From: Streptomyces sp. NBC_01210
GTDB lineage: Bacteria > Actinomycetota > Actinomycetes > Streptomycetales > Streptomycetaceae
DNA length: 64,000 nt
Assembly: GCF_036010325.1 (NCBI RefSeq)
Contig: NZ_CP108549.1
Coordinates: forward strand, 4,960,001-5,024,000
Direction of reading: 5' to 3'
The position numbers and the translations under genes were made by a program. Positions 37,911 through 46,718 of the stretch are shown here, piece by piece (the stretch's first letter is position 1; every line of letters begins with the position of its first letter). A model generated the notes under the pieces. The model did not search any database. It was not told where the DNA came from and saw only the letters and a program-made list of their open reading frames with translations.

Positions 37911-38198
37911 TCACACCATGGGCCTCTCCGGCATGGGCTGCTCTACGCCGTCCAGCTCCAGCGTGCATCTGAGCCTGGACGGGACGAGGTGCGGCTGGCG
38001 TACCCGGACCCGGAACGGGCGGGTGGGATCGTCGGGCAGTTCGCCGGTCAGCAGGCTCGTCCCACGGCCGTGCTCCTTCAGGCACGCGACCACTTTGCCG
38101 TTCACCAGGAGCTCGATCTCTCCGTCTTTTCCGGGCCCGACGTGCACGGTGATCGAATGGTCACCCTGATCGAGGTGGAAGTGGTGGCTGTGCCCCAT
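37911..38198 (-). CDS. small hypothetical protein, 95 residues
   Basis: ATG at 38198 has GGAGGT 7 bases upstream. The protein begins MGHSHHFHLDQGDHSITVHV, a His-rich strand, then GKDGEIELLVNGKVVACLKE and a C-terminal beta-rich part with FRVRVRQP. It looks like a compact beta-sandwich; the His cluster could bind a metal. Function unknown. It is divergent from the M50 protease gene. Confidence 0.65.
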   Translation of the reverse strand: MGHSHHFHLDQGDHSITVHVGPGKDGEIELLVNGKVVACLKEHGRGTSLLTGELPDDPTRPFRVRVRQPHLVPSRLRCTLELDGVEQPMPERPMV

Positions 38199-38445
38199 GA
38201 CGCACCTCCACAGTGCTGTCGGTACGTCCACCCTAGATCCGGCGCCCTCCCCGACCGTACCTGCGCGGCGACGGGACGAACGGAGTTCACGGACCTGAGA
38301 AGCGAGCGCCCCCTGTGGCCTCTGGCCGACCGCGGGAGATTCCGAGAGCGACACTTGTGGGTGGGTGCCGTGCTGGTCGGTTTACGGAGTGCAGGTCGCG
38401 AGGTCCTGCCCGGTGGACCGGATGCCGAGTCGGCAGGAGACGACG

Positions 38446-39576
38446 ATGAACGGCTCGGTCCGTGTCGGACAGGTGGTCGGGGTACCGCTGCGGATGCACT
38501 GGAGCGTGCCGCTGCTGGTGGTCCTGTTCGCGTACGGTCTCGGCCGCCAGACCCTCCCCGCATGGACTCCGGGGCGCTCGGACGCGGTGTACACCTTCGC
38601 CAGTGCCGTAGGCGCGGTGCTGCTCATGGGCAGCCTCCTGCTCCACGAGACGGCACACGCTGCGACTGCCCGCAGGAAGAAGATCGCGGTACAGGATGTG
38701 ACGCTGTGGGCGCTGGGCGGGATGACCCGGATGGGGCGACCGCAGACCGCGGCGGTGGCTTTCGCGGTGGCGGTCAGCGGGCCGCTCACCAGCCTGGCTG
38801 TCGGAGGCGCCGCGCTCGGAGCGGGAATCGGGCTGCACGCGCTGTCCGGCTGGGCGGTGCCCGCCGCCGTTCTGGTGTGGCTCGGCTGGGCGAACCTGTT
38901 CCTGGGCGCATTCAACCTCCTGCCCGCTGCGCCGCTCGACGGCGGAAGGGTGGTGCAGGCGCTGTTGTGGTGGCGCACCGGAGACCGGGAACGTGCGGAT
39001 CGGGCGGCCTCCCGAAGCGGTCAGGTCGTGGGCGTGCTGCTGATGGCCTTCGGCTGGATCTCCTTCCTGCGCGGGGCGCCGGGCGGGCTGTGGCTCGTCT
39101 TCGTCGGTCTCTTCATCATGGTCGTCGCCGGCGCGGAACGGCAACGCGCCGTGATGCACACGGCATTGCGGGGCGTGCGGGTGGCCGATGCCATGTCCAG
39201 CCCGGTGACCACCGGTGCCGACTGGCTGACCGTCCAGCGTTTCATCGATGAGGTGGCAGTGAACTCCCGCCATTCCGCCGTGCCGCTGCTCGATTTCGAA
39301 GGCCGTCCCAGCGGGATCGTTCAGGTACGCAGGCTTGCCGGGATACCGGGAGCGCGCCGGGAGGCGCTGCGCGTGCGCGAGGTGGCGATCCCGCTGTCTC
39401 AGTGCGCGGTTGCCGCTCCGAGTGATCTTCTGAGTGAGGCTCTCGACAAGCTCCGCCCGGGTACCGGCATGCGCATTCTCGTCGTGGACGGGGGGCATCT
39501 GATGGGGATCGTCACCGCGAAGGACATTTCACGGCTGATGCAGCGGCACACGCTGGGGGGCCAAGGGTCCAAGTGA
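38446..39576 (+). CDS. site-2 protease family (M50) with CBS domains
   Basis: 376 residues. Membrane core with the zinc motif HETAH (H-E-x-x-H) in LLLHETAHAATA and the third ligand in NLLPAAPLDGGR, followed by two CBS domains (about residues 245-365: VADAMSSPVTTGADWLTVQRF; ILVVDGGHLMGIVTAKDISRLM). M50 enzymes of this type cleave substrates inside the membrane, and CBS domains sense adenine nucleotides. AGGAGACG lies before ATG 38446. The substrate is unknown. Confidence 0.9.
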   Translation: MNGSVRVGQVVGVPLRMHWSVPLLVVLFAYGLGRQTLPAWTPGRSDAVYTFASAVGAVLLMGSLLLHETAHAATARRKKIAVQDVTLWALGGMTRMGRPQTAAVAFAVAVSGPLTSLAVGGAALGAGIGLHALSGWAVPAAVLVWLGWANLFLGAFNLLPAAPLDGGRVVQALLWWRTGDRERADRAASRSGQVVGVLLMAFGWISFLRGAPGGLWLVFVGLFIMVVAGAERQRAVMHTALRGVRVADAMSSPVTTGADWLTVQRFIDEVAVNSRHSAVPLLDFEGRPSGIVQVRRLAGIPGARREALRVREVAIPLSQCAVAAPSDLLSEALDKLRPGTGMRILVVDGGHLMGIVTAKDISRLMQRHTLGGQGSK

Positions 39577-39595
39577 CCGGGTCCCGAAGCGCCGT

Positions 39596-39895
39596 CGGTG
39601 ATATGCGCCCTTCGGCCAGGCTCGTCGACGTCACGGAGGCGGGCACGGGCGACGTCCGGGCCATCGTTGGTGCCCTCCACGATGAGTTCGCGGATGAACT
39701 CCGCGAGGGCGGCGAAGACGTGGAAGACCAGGCGCCGCCCGGTGTGGTGGTGTTGAGCGACTAGTGGAGCGAGGTGAAGCCGATGCCGCGATTGTGCAGG
39801 CAGGAAACGATCGGGATCAGGTCCTGGATGGAGTGGCCGAGCCGGTCCATCGACGGGACGACGAGGGTGTCACCGGCCGCAGGCAGTCCGCGCTT
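39596..39895 (-). pseudogene. serine recombinase (resolvase/invertase) remnant
   Basis: The minus strand encodes GDTLVVPSMDRLGHSIQDLI and, after SCLHNRGIGFTSLH, an in-frame TAG where homologues have Glu, then SLNTTTPGGRLVFHVFAALA and EFIRELIVEGTNDG. This is the Tn3-resolvase/invertase catalytic domain minus the N-terminal Ser, with a further frameshift just upstream of GDTLV and no HTH domain. It is a clear relic of a mobile element. Confidence 0.8.
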
Positions 39896-39989
39896 TCAGG
39901 AGGCTGCCATGGGGCCGATACCTGCGTAGCCGCCCCGACCGTTAGCGTGGCGCAGGCACACAAGCCCCCGGTGGGAACCGTCGCGCGGC

Positions 39990-40421
39990 TCACCGTTCCC
40001 GTTCCGCCAACTCCTTGAAGTGCTCGAGGTCATTCCGTACGAGGCGTTCGATCGCGGTTGCCTGGGCGAACCCCTTCGGCCCGCCGAACGCTTGCCTGAC
40101 GGTGCTCGGGTCGTACTCGATCCGGGCTTGGACTCGGGTGTGCTCCCGGTCGATGGGCAGCAGTGCGAACGTTCCCGCCAGGTCGGGACCGCGCGTGGTC
40201 TGCCACTCCATCAAGTTTTCCTTGCCGTGGTCGGTGATCTCGGCTTCGAACTCCTGAGCCCGGCCGCCCGCGTCGACGTCCAGGTGCGCCCGGTGCCCGC
40301 CCCCCGAACGAGCCTCGCGCACTCCTTCCAGGAATTGCGAATAGGTCTCCACGCGGTGGAGGCAGTCCCAGGCCACATCCATCGGAACACCGATGTCGAT
40401 CTGTTCTTCGAGAGTGCTCAT
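39990..40421 (-). CDS. SRPBCC/polyketide-cyclase-like protein
   Basis: 143 residues from ATG 40421 (AGGTGG upstream). START/SRPBCC fold features: IDIGVPMDVAWDCLHRVETYSQFLEGVREAR at the N-terminus, central beta-strands (EFEAEITDHGKENLMEWQTT) and a C-terminal long helix ERLVRNDLEHFKELAE. Such proteins bind hydrophobic ligands; some act in polyketide cyclisation or as stress-linked carriers. No metabolic partner is seen nearby. Confidence 0.8.
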   Translation of the reverse strand: MSTLEEQIDIGVPMDVAWDCLHRVETYSQFLEGVREARSGGGHRAHLDVDAGGRAQEFEAEITDHGKENLMEWQTTRGPDLAGTFALLPIDREHTRVQARIEYDPSTVRQAFGGPKGFAQATAIERLVRNDLEHFKELAERER

Positions 40422-40445
40422 CGGCCACCTCACAGCTTGGTTCAC

Positions 40446-40748
40446 GGCTTATGGGGCCCTGTCTCCAGTGTGCCCCCCCGGAGGATCGATGGCGGCTGGC
40501 GTCAGTGCCGGCGGGCCGGCGGGCCGGCGGGCCGGTGCCGTCCGGCGTCGGGGCGGCACGGGAGCAGGAGGGCCGGGCGGAGGGCGGTGGCGGTGAGGGC
40601 GAGGCTAGATGCGGCGCGTTGTCAGCCAGACGAATTGCTCCTCCACCGTGGTCTCATCCGTAGGCTGATCCCGAAGAGGCCGCACACCCGCAGAGGTACG
40701 AGCGCGCGGAGGGCACGGAGCCCTCCCGAAGTGGTCTGGACAATAGGC
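40446..40748. other. intergenic, no gene seen
   Basis: About 300 bases with a GGGCCGGCGG short tandem run near 40510-40535. From about 40707 it is homologous to the DNA at 36048-36086, as part of the tRNA-flanking direct repeat. Confidence 0.4.
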
Positions 40749-40775
40749 AAGCCCCAGGCCGCTGACCTGGGGCTT
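40749..40775 (-). terminator. terminator of tRNA-Gly
   Basis: AAGCCCCAGG pairs with CCTGGGGCTT (10 bp, 7-base loop) immediately downstream of the tRNA 3' end on the minus strand. Confidence 0.75.
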
Positions 40776-40780
40776 CGTAT

Positions 40781-40854
40781 TGGAGCGGGTGACGAGAATC
40801 GAACTCGCGCTCTGAGCTTGGGAAGCTCATGTTCTACCATTAAACTACACCCGC
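40781..40854 (-). tRNA. tRNA-Gly, anticodon CCC
   Basis: Read on the minus strand: acceptor GCGGGTG pairs with CACCCGC, D-arm with GGTAGAAC, anticodon stem TGAGC/GCTCA around the loop TTCCCAA (anticodon CCC), T-arm with TTCGATT, and an encoded CCA end (74 nt total). All helices pair. It reads GGG codons. It is the target of a past integration: a 43-base copy of its 3' half is at 36120-36162. Confidence 0.93.
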
Positions 40855-41109
40855 GCGGCGGGCCGTGAACGGCAACCGCATCGTCGCACACTGTACCCCA
40901 TCGATGGCCCCCGGTGTATTTAGCCGCGGGGTCTTTGTGCTGTCCAGGGGGCGGATGCAGCCGATGTCGCCGCCCCGGATGCGGCTGCGGTGTACGGGAG
41001 TTGAGGCGTACCGTTGCGTGCGGAGTGCCGTCGGAGTGCCGCATACGGGCCCGTCCCGTTCATCCCCTAATCTGGTCGTTCGTCCGCATTTTGTTGGGGA
41101 AGGGACCCG

Positions 41110-41292
41110 ATGGACTTGATGGAGCGCACCGTCGTCCGCTGTGCCGAGGGGCACGTCTTCAGTACCGCTTCGTTCCCGATGCAGCAGCTCGGCGCCGATC
41201 GGATCGGGCCCGGGCGGCTCATCCGGTGTCCGCGTTGTGCGCGGCTTCGCAGTGTCGTGCCTGTGGAGTCGGAGCGGTCGGCCAAGCGGTAG
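41110..41292 (+). CDS. small zinc-ribbon-like protein
   Basis: 60 residues: MDLMERTVVRCAEGHVFSTA...RLIRCPRCARLRSVVPV. The CxxGH and CPRC pairs suggest a single zinc site. The start follows GGGAAGGGA by 4 bases. Similar short proteins occur next to dcd in Streptomyces; the function is unknown. It reads in the same direction as dcd, 100 bases upstream. Confidence 0.75.
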   Translation: MDLMERTVVRCAEGHVFSTASFPMQQLGADRIGPGRLIRCPRCARLRSVVPVESERSAKR

Positions 41293-41391
41293 CCGGCAGC
41301 CGTACGGAAGCCGTGGGGAAGCGGCGGTCGGAGTGGGCGCGCGGGCTGTCCCGATTGGGGTGGGCCCGCGCGCTCTGCGTATCCTCGGTGC

Positions 41392-41967
41392 GTGCTTCTC
41401 TCAGACAAGGACATCCGGGCCGAGATCGACGCCGGACGGGTGCGTATCGACCCGTACGACGAATTCATGGTGCAGCCCTCGAGCATCGATGTGCGGCTCG
41501 ACCGCTACTTCCGGGTGTTCGAGAACCACCGCTATCCGCATATTGATCCTGCTGTCGAGCAGACGGATCTGACCAGGAAGGTCGAGCCGGAGGGGGACGA
41601 GGCGTTCATCCTGCACCCCGGTGAGTTCGTCCTTGCCTCGACCTACGAGGTCATCTCGCTGCCGGACGACCTCGCCTCGCGGCTGGAGGGGAAGTCCAGC
41701 CTCGGTCGGCTGGGGCTGGTCACGCACTCGACCGCGGGGTTCATCGACCCCGGCTTCTCCGGGCACGTCACGCTCGAGCTGTCGAATCTCGCGACGCTGC
41801 CCATCAAGCTCTGGCCGGGCATGAAGATCGGTCAGCTGTGTATGTTCCGGCTGAGCTCGCCGGCCGAATTCCCGTACGGGAGCGAGCGGTACGGGTCCCG
41901 TTACCAGGGGCAGCGTGGGCCCACGGCGTCGCGGTCGTACATGAACTTCCACCGGACGCAGGTGTGA
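41392..41967 (+). CDS. dcd: dCTP deaminase
   Basis: 191 residues, full length. Contains [16 protein letters not shown] at the N-terminus, the trimeric dUTPase/dCTP-deaminase core [34 protein letters not shown] with the catalytic Ser/Arg and Glu, and the C-terminal Ser/Arg-rich [11 protein letters not shown] tail that closes over the nucleotide. It converts dCTP to dUTP in pyrimidine deoxynucleotide synthesis. Start GTG 41392. The split phosphoribosyltransferase gene follows after 3 bases, indicating an original operon. Confidence 0.97.
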   Translation: MLLSDKDIRAEIDAGRVRIDPYDEFMVQPSSIDVRLDRYFRVFENHRYPHIDPAVEQTDLTRKVEPEGDEAFILHPGEFVLASTYEVISLPDDLASRLEGKSSLGRLGLVTHSTAGFIDPGFSGHVTLELSNLATLPIKLWPGMKIGQLCMFRLSSPAEFPYGSERYGSRYQGQRGPTASRSYMNFHRTQV

Positions 41968-41970
41968 GCG

Positions 41971-42168
41971 ATGAGTGAGGCACGGGAGAACCTGACGTAC
42001 GAGACGTTCGGCGGGGCGATCCGTGAACTTGCGCAAGCCATCGCCGACGACGGGTACGAGCCCGACATCGTGCTCAGCATCGCCAGGGGTGGCGTGTTCG
42101 TCGCCGGGGGACTGGCGTACGCGCTCGACTGCAAGAACATCCACCTGGTGAATGTGGAGTACATTTAG
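41971..42168 (+). pseudogene. phosphoribosyltransferase, 5' part (split by integrative element)
   Basis: 63 native residues of a PRTase (MSEARENLTYETFGGAIREL, then IVLSIARGGVFVAGGLAYAL and NIHLVNVE) followed by two element-encoded codons and a stop. The native frame ends in the core AATGTGGAGT at 42151-42160. The fragment lacks the PRPP-binding loop and is presumably inactive. Start codon is 3 bases after dcd. Confidence 0.88.
42151..42160 (+). repeat. attL core repeat
   Basis: AATGTGGAGT, identical to 48263-48272, marking the left junction between host gene and element. Confidence 0.8.
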
Positions 42169-42268
42169 CGCATAGCCGTTGAACTTGGCAAATGTGCAGG
42201 TGAGAGCTTATGCGCGGCTACCTGATCTTGTGGTTGGTTGGCGTTGATTACTGCTGATCATGGTCCCT

Positions 42269-42287
42269 GTGCTGAGTAGGTGCTGAG
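42269..42287 (+). promoter_or_regulatory. putative integrase arm sites, left end
   Basis: GTGCTGAG occurs twice with a 3-base spacer (42269-42276 and 42280-42287). The same paired arrangement is at the other end of the element (48193-48211). Paired repeats flanking the core at both ends are typical of tyrosine-recombinase arm-type binding sites. 42169-42459 holds no gene otherwise. Confidence 0.55.
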
Positions 42288-42459
42288 CGGGACGCAGGGC
42301 TCACGGCCGTTGCGTCGACCTCCGCCACGGCGGCGGCGATGTAGGCCGGATGGGGCGTTGCCCTGTGCGTCTGATCGCTGCCCCTGCGTTGATCCCCTCC
42401 CGGGTCGGGCAGTGGGTCTTTTCTGTTCCCGCGACCGGTTGTCGCCGTACTCTCGACGC

Positions 42460-43671
42460 ATGGCTGAGCATCTGGGAGACCGGCTCGTTCGTCTGCGCCG
42501 ACTCGCTGACCTCACGCAAGAGGGACTCGCTGAGAAGTCCGGCGTGTCCTCCGACGTGATCAAGCGGCTTGAGCAGAAACGCAAGCACAGCGCGCGACTG
42601 CCGACTCTGCATGCCTTGGCCCGGGGCCTCGGGGTGGAGCTGACCTCTCTGCTCGGGGACCCGCCGGGGGTGCCGTCCACGGGTGAAGTCGACCCGCCCC
42701 AACTTGTTGCCGTGCGACGCGCGATCATGCCGCCCCTGTTCGCTCCGCCACCGGAGCCGAACGGCCCCGAGCGGCTGACCGTGCCGCTTCTTCGGCGTGA
42801 GATTGCCGACGCGTGGACCCTGTACCACAGCGCGGAGTTCGGCCGACTCATGGAATTGCTGCCCGGCATCATCAATGACGCGCGCTTCGCTGCTGCTGTC
42901 GGCAAGGGCGACGAGAAAGCAGCCGGACAGGCCGCGTTGGGCAAGGCGCTTCAATTGGCCGGACACCTCGCAATCCGCCTGGGGAAAACGGACCTTGCGC
43001 TGAGCGCGCTTGAGCGGGCGATGAACGCCGCTGAGCAATCCTCTGATCCGTTGCTTGGGCCCATGGTCAGTAACTCCGTCGCATGGAACTACCAGCGGCA
43101 AAACCGGCTCGACGACGCGGAGCACCTTGCCGTGTACGCGGCTGACGGGGTTGAGCGTGATCACGGCGACACGGCCGAAGGTGTGCGCGTGTGGGGCGGC
43201 TTGCTCATGTCGGCGGCGACGAGCGCGGCACGCTCGGGCGATTACGACACGGCAAACGAAATGATGACGACGGCCGAGAAGGCAACGAAGAGATTGGCCG
43301 TACTCCCGCCCCCGGTGAATGGGCGAATGGTGTCTGTCTTCAGTCGCTCGTCCGTACGTATTGAGCGCGTCCGTCTCGCAGTGCAGCACGCGCGCCCCGA
43401 GGAAGCTCTTCAACTTGCGAAGGGAATGCGGCTCAGTACCGACACTCCTCCGTCGTGGCGTACGTGGCTCTTGCTCGACGTGGCCCGTGCCCACACAGAC
43501 CTGGGGAATGCGGAAGGCGCGGTCAAGGCGCTTATGCGGCTCCGTGAAATCGCCCCGGCGTGGATGCGTCACCACACGCTAGCCGTGTCGATCGTGAACG
43601 ACCTTTGGGCGACGCCGACGCGTCCGCCTGGGCTGCGCAAGCTTGCTGAGTTCCTCGGGGTCACGAGCTAA
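42460..43671 (+). CDS. XRE-family regulator with C-terminal TPR-like helical domain
   Basis: 403 residues. HTH at about residues 8-60 (RLVRLRRLADLTQEGLAEKSGVSSDVIKRLEQ), then a long helical-repeat domain (AGQAALGKALQLAGHLAIRLGKTDLALSALERAM; VSNSVAWNYQRQNRLDDAEHLAVYAADG) of the TPR type. Such proteins are common accessory regulators on Streptomyces elements and may control excision/replication or sense a peptide or small ligand. It lies closest to attL and reads toward the other element genes. Confidence 0.8.
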   Translation: MAEHLGDRLVRLRRLADLTQEGLAEKSGVSSDVIKRLEQKRKHSARLPTLHALARGLGVELTSLLGDPPGVPSTGEVDPPQLVAVRRAIMPPLFAPPPEPNGPERLTVPLLRREIADAWTLYHSAEFGRLMELLPGIINDARFAAAVGKGDEKAAGQAALGKALQLAGHLAIRLGKTDLALSALERAMNAAEQSSDPLLGPMVSNSVAWNYQRQNRLDDAEHLAVYAADGVERDHGDTAEGVRVWGGLLMSAATSAARSGDYDTANEMMTTAEKATKRLAVLPPPVNGRMVSVFSRSSVRIERVRLAVQHARPEEALQLAKGMRLSTDTPPSWRTWLLLDVARAHTDLGNAEGAVKALMRLREIAPAWMRHHTLAVSIVNDLWATPTRPPGLRKLAEFLGVTS

Positions 43672-43755
43672 GGCCGCAGAAGTAGGCCGTTGCGTCCCTG
43701 TAGTGCCTCAATGCTCCGCGTGACGATTGGCATTCGCCGTCGACACGAGGGACTA

Positions 43756-43977
43756 ATGATCATGTCGAGAAACGCACGTCAGCGGCTCGCAGCGGCCATC
43801 GAGCAATTCGGACACGATGGGCGGCTACTCGTCTTCCACGACCCTGACGACCCGTTGGGTAGCACAGCAGAAGGCGCCGACGAAGCTCCGCACTCCGGCA
43901 TTGAGCGGGTGCCGGGTCCGGCTCTGAGTTCGAAGGTCTGGCTGGCCAACGCCCGAAGCCGGGGCGAGGTTCTGTGA
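43756..43977 (+). CDS. small hypothetical protein in integrative element
   Basis: 73 residues from ATG 43756 (GAGGGA upstream), beginning MIMSRNARQRLAAAIEQFGH and containing RLLVFHDPDDPLG. It overlaps the next gene by 4 bp (GTGA). Family not recognised. Confidence 0.55.
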   Translation: MIMSRNARQRLAAAIEQFGHDGRLLVFHDPDDPLGSTAEGADEAPHSGIERVPGPALSSKVWLANARSRGEVL

Positions 43978-44210
43978 GTACGCGCTCGGTGGTGCGTCAT
44001 GAGACGTGGACACTGGAGCCGGACCGTGAGCCGGACGCAGAGCCGACCACGTACTCCATGCAGTGCGCGGTGTGTGAGGAATCCTCGGCGGCCAGTGCGG
44101 ACATCGGTGGCCCGCAGTCCTGGGTGTTGGCGCACTGCGGCCGGAACCCGTCGCACCACACGTTCCGGGAGATCATCACCCGGCCGTGGCGCACCTGGCG
44201 GCACTCATGA
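43974..44210 (+). CDS. DUF7848-like small zinc protein
   Basis: 78 residues with DREPDAEPTTYSMQCAVCEE and VLAHCGRNPSHHTFREIITRPWR: the C-x2-C plus C/H pair and TTYxxxCxxC pattern fit the small DUF7848-type proteins that recur on Streptomyces plasmids and integrative elements. Role unknown. Coupled to neighbours on both sides by 4-bp overlaps. Confidence 0.65.
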   Translation: MSTRSVVRHETWTLEPDREPDAEPTTYSMQCAVCEESSAASADIGGPQSWVLAHCGRNPSHHTFREIITRPWRTWRHS

Positions 44211-44329
44211 TGCGCAGTGCGGTGGGCTGGTTAGGCCGCTTCGCCGGACCGTTTCTGATCATCACCATCTCGGTCTCGTGCGGCTTCGTCCTAGGCGTCG
44301 CGCTCGCGTCCGGCTCTTCGTTGCCTTAG
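44207..44329 (+). CDS. 40-residue single-pass membrane protein
   Basis: ATG at 44207 overlaps the preceding stop (ATGA). The frame gives MMRSAVGWLGRFAGPFLIIT then ISVSCGFVLGVALASGSSLP: one clear membrane helix with a short basic N-terminus. The coupling to DUF7848 and the clean topology support translation. It could be a small accessory or exclusion protein of the element; there is no homologue I can name. Confidence 0.6.
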   Translation: MMRSAVGWLGRFAGPFLIITISVSCGFVLGVALASGSSLP

Positions 44330-45236
44330 ACCCCCGTCCCCGCCGGATGTAGCTGATCGAGGTGTTCCCCCACACTGAGATAAGCCCCGGCGGGGGCGGG
44401 TTTCCCAGGCAGTGGCGCGGTTTGGCACGCCGCCGGCCGTAGAGGCTTGGGACGGGAGCTGCCATGGGGCGAGTGATCATGGCCCCTTACGCTGGCCAGC
44501 GATCGGGCAGTCTGTGGACCTGCCCGCAATAGCCCGATCGGGGCCATGATCTTGGAGGCTCGCCCCATGGTGGCTGTCTCAGGCCTCGAAGGCCGTCGGC
44601 CCCCGCCCCCACGGGGTGAACCTCGCCGCCAACGCGACGCTCGTGTCAGGTGTGTTGCCGGGGTGCTCGGTACCCGTGAGACAGGCGCTGTGGGCTGACC
44701 GGTGACGAGTCCGGGTCAGGATCGGTGGTCAAGTCTCGGAGGCCGTCCGCCCCCAGCCGAGGGCACCCCGGTCCACGGCGAGGGGAACCCGGGGTCTCGT
44801 ACGGTCTGTCGGTACGGCTCAGAGCGCTGAGCATCGCGGGCGGCTGCCGCTCCGGCGGGACCGGCCGAAGGCCGCATGCCCGCCCGGAGGGCGGCGAGTC
44901 CGCCCGGCGCGCCGCAGGCGCGCCCTGGAGTAAGTGAAGACAGTTTCCGCCACGCCTGCCCCGGCTGCCGCGTCGAGCGCTGGCTGGACGGGTGGGCGAT
45001 GGCACAGGGACGGTGAAGGCCGAAGGGTCGGTGATCCACCGGTTCCGGCAGCGCGCCTCGGATGCCGCAGCAAACACAACCCTGCCTGCCCGGAAACCAA
45101 TTGGCAGTTGCAAATGCAAATGGAAGTTGAGATGATGGCAGCGCGCGGACACTACTGACGCACTGTCAGCCCACCCCAAGAGGAGCGCACATGATCACGC
45201 CCATGCCCTGTTCCTGCGCCTGCTGTGAGGTGACCT
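44330..45236. other. long non-coding block of the element upstream of rep
   Basis: About 900 bases between the small genes and rep. It contains the nested palindrome at 44462-44570, another GC-rich partial inverted repeat near 44331-44400, and a short frame at 45191 with a strong ribosome-binding site (AAGAGGAGCGCAC) whose first ~15 residues are Cys-rich and which runs into rep; it may be a leader for translational coupling. The position is that of a replication origin or transfer locus. Confidence 0.5.
44462..44570. repeat. 109-bp nested palindrome
   Basis: Three perfectly paired arms nested around one centre: CCATGGGGCGAG (44462-44473) with CTCGCCCCATGG (44559-44570); GATCATGGCCCC (44475-44486) with GGGGCCATGATC (44540-44551); CGATCGGGC (44500-44508) with GCCCGATCG (44532-44540). 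Candidate double-strand or single-strand origin, or transfer (clt-like) locus of the element. Confidence 0.75.
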
Positions 45237-46718
45237 GTGCCCAACGTCGCTCGCGACGACTCAACCGACATACCTTCCACGTTCACAAACCCTGCTGCCC
45301 GTACCGTAGAACTGCGGCGCGTAGACCGTTTGCGGTCGCTGTCCGAAGCGGAGCGGGACCTGATCCGCCTGGTCAATGACCCCGGTTATGCCCGGTGGCT
45401 GGAGCAGATCAGATCCATCGGCGGCTGTGCCCATCCCGTCTACCTGTCCGGCTGCACGATCACCCGGGATGCGGTCACCGGTGAGATCATCTGGGCGTAC
45501 TCCACTGGCCATGAGCCGGGTGAGCGACTGCCGGTGCGCTGCCGCAACCGCCGTGCCTCGGTCTGCGCCCCCTGCTCCCGCCTGCACGCGGGGGACACCT
45601 TCCACCTGGTCCGTGCGGGCCTGTCCGGGGGCAAGAAGGTGCCCGACGCGGTCCGCAACCGGCCCCGGTTGTTCGTCACCCTGACCGCCCCGTCCTTCGG
45701 CCCCGTCCACCGGGTCGCCGAGGATGGCGGGCCGTGCCGTCCACGTCGTGACGCCCCGGTGTGCGAGCACGGAAGACTGCTCGGCTGCGGCCTGGTCCAC
45801 TCCGAGGATGACCGCCTGGCCGGACTGCCGCTCTGTGCCGACTGCTATGACTACACCAGCCACGTGCTGTGGCACACGCACACCGGGAGGCTGTGGGACC
45901 GGTTCACGACCGCCGTGCGGCGTCATCTGGCGTCGGCCGGTGGGATACCGCGCTCCCGGCTCGGTGACGACCTGGTGGTCTCCTTCGCCAAGGTCGCCGA
46001 GTTCCAGCGGCGCGCGGCCGTGCACTTCCATGCCGTCGTACGCCTCGACGGACCGGACGGCCCCGGAACGTCGCCTCCGGCCTGGGCCACTGCCCAACTC
46101 CTCCTCGACGCGGTCCGCCATGCCGCCGCGTCCAGCTTCGTCACTCCGCCCGACTCCGACGCGTACGGCATCGAACGCCTGGCCTGGGGTGCCCAGTTCG
46201 ACGCCCGCCCCATCCGGTCGTTCAGCGAAGGAGACGCCCTGTCGGATGAGGCGGTGGCGGCGTACGTGGCCAAGTACGTCAGCAAGGGCGCGGCCGAGAC
46301 GGCTGCCGGGCTGGACTACCGCATCACCAGCCTGGACGACATCCGCGCGGCGGCCGTCAACGGCCACGTACGGGCCCTGATGGGCACCTGCTGGCGCCTG
46401 GGCGGCCTGGCTGAACTGGAACACCTCCGGCTCCGGGGATGGGCTCACAGCCTCGGCCACCGAGGCCACATCCTCACCAAGTCCCGCCGCTACTCCACCA
46501 CCTACGCCGCCCTGCGCGCCGACCGCGCCGCGCACCTCCGCACCGGCACCGGGACCGGGACGGCGAACGATCCGGACACGATCACGGAATCGGCTTGGCG
46601 CTACGTCGGCTCCGGCCACACCCCCGGCGCGGCCCAACTCGCCGCCGGAATCGCCGAAGACCACGCGCAGAACCGCGAGATCGGGCGGGAGATCAGGCAG
46701 GGAGGCGACTGCGCATGA
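45237..46718 (+). CDS. RepSA-like rolling-circle replication initiator
   Basis: 493 residues. Features of the pSAM2 RepSA group: ARWLEQIRSIGGCAHPVYLSG at the start, a Cys-rich zinc region (RCRNRRASVCAPCSRLHAGD, then CEHGRLLGCG and CADCYDYTSHVLWH), RPRLFVTLTAPSFGPVH (motif I), AAVHFHAVVRLDG (HUH metal motif, about residue 261), and YVAKYVSKG (motif III with the nicking Tyr, about 341-345). It nicks the double-strand origin to start rolling-circle replication of the excised circle. GTG 45237 has GAGGTG upstream. Its end overlaps xis by 4 bp. Confidence 0.9.
   Translation: MPNVARDDSTDIPSTFTNPAARTVELRRVDRLRSLSEAERDLIRLVNDPGYARWLEQIRSIGGCAHPVYLSGCTITRDAVTGEIIWAYSTGHEPGERLPVRCRNRRASVCAPCSRLHAGDTFHLVRAGLSGGKKVPDAVRNRPRLFVTLTAPSFGPVHRVAEDGGPCRPRRDAPVCEHGRLLGCGLVHSEDDRLAGLPLCADCYDYTSHVLWHTHTGRLWDRFTTAVRRHLASAGGIPRSRLGDDLVVSFAKVAEFQRRAAVHFHAVVRLDGPDGPGTSPPAWATAQLLLDAVRHAAASSFVTPPDSDAYGIERLAWGAQFDARPIRSFSEGDALSDEAVAAYVAKYVSKGAAETAAGLDYRITSLDDIRAAAVNGHVRALMGTCWRLGGLAELEHLRLRGWAHSLGHRGHILTKSRRYSTTYAALRADRAAHLRTGTGTGTANDPDTITESAWRYVGSGHTPGAAQLAAGIAEDHAQNREIGREIRQGGDCA

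Noticed and set aside
44934..45158. 74-codon frame upstream of rep with a Gln/Met-rich end
   Set aside because: No ribosome-binding site and no recognisable fold; the block looks non-coding.
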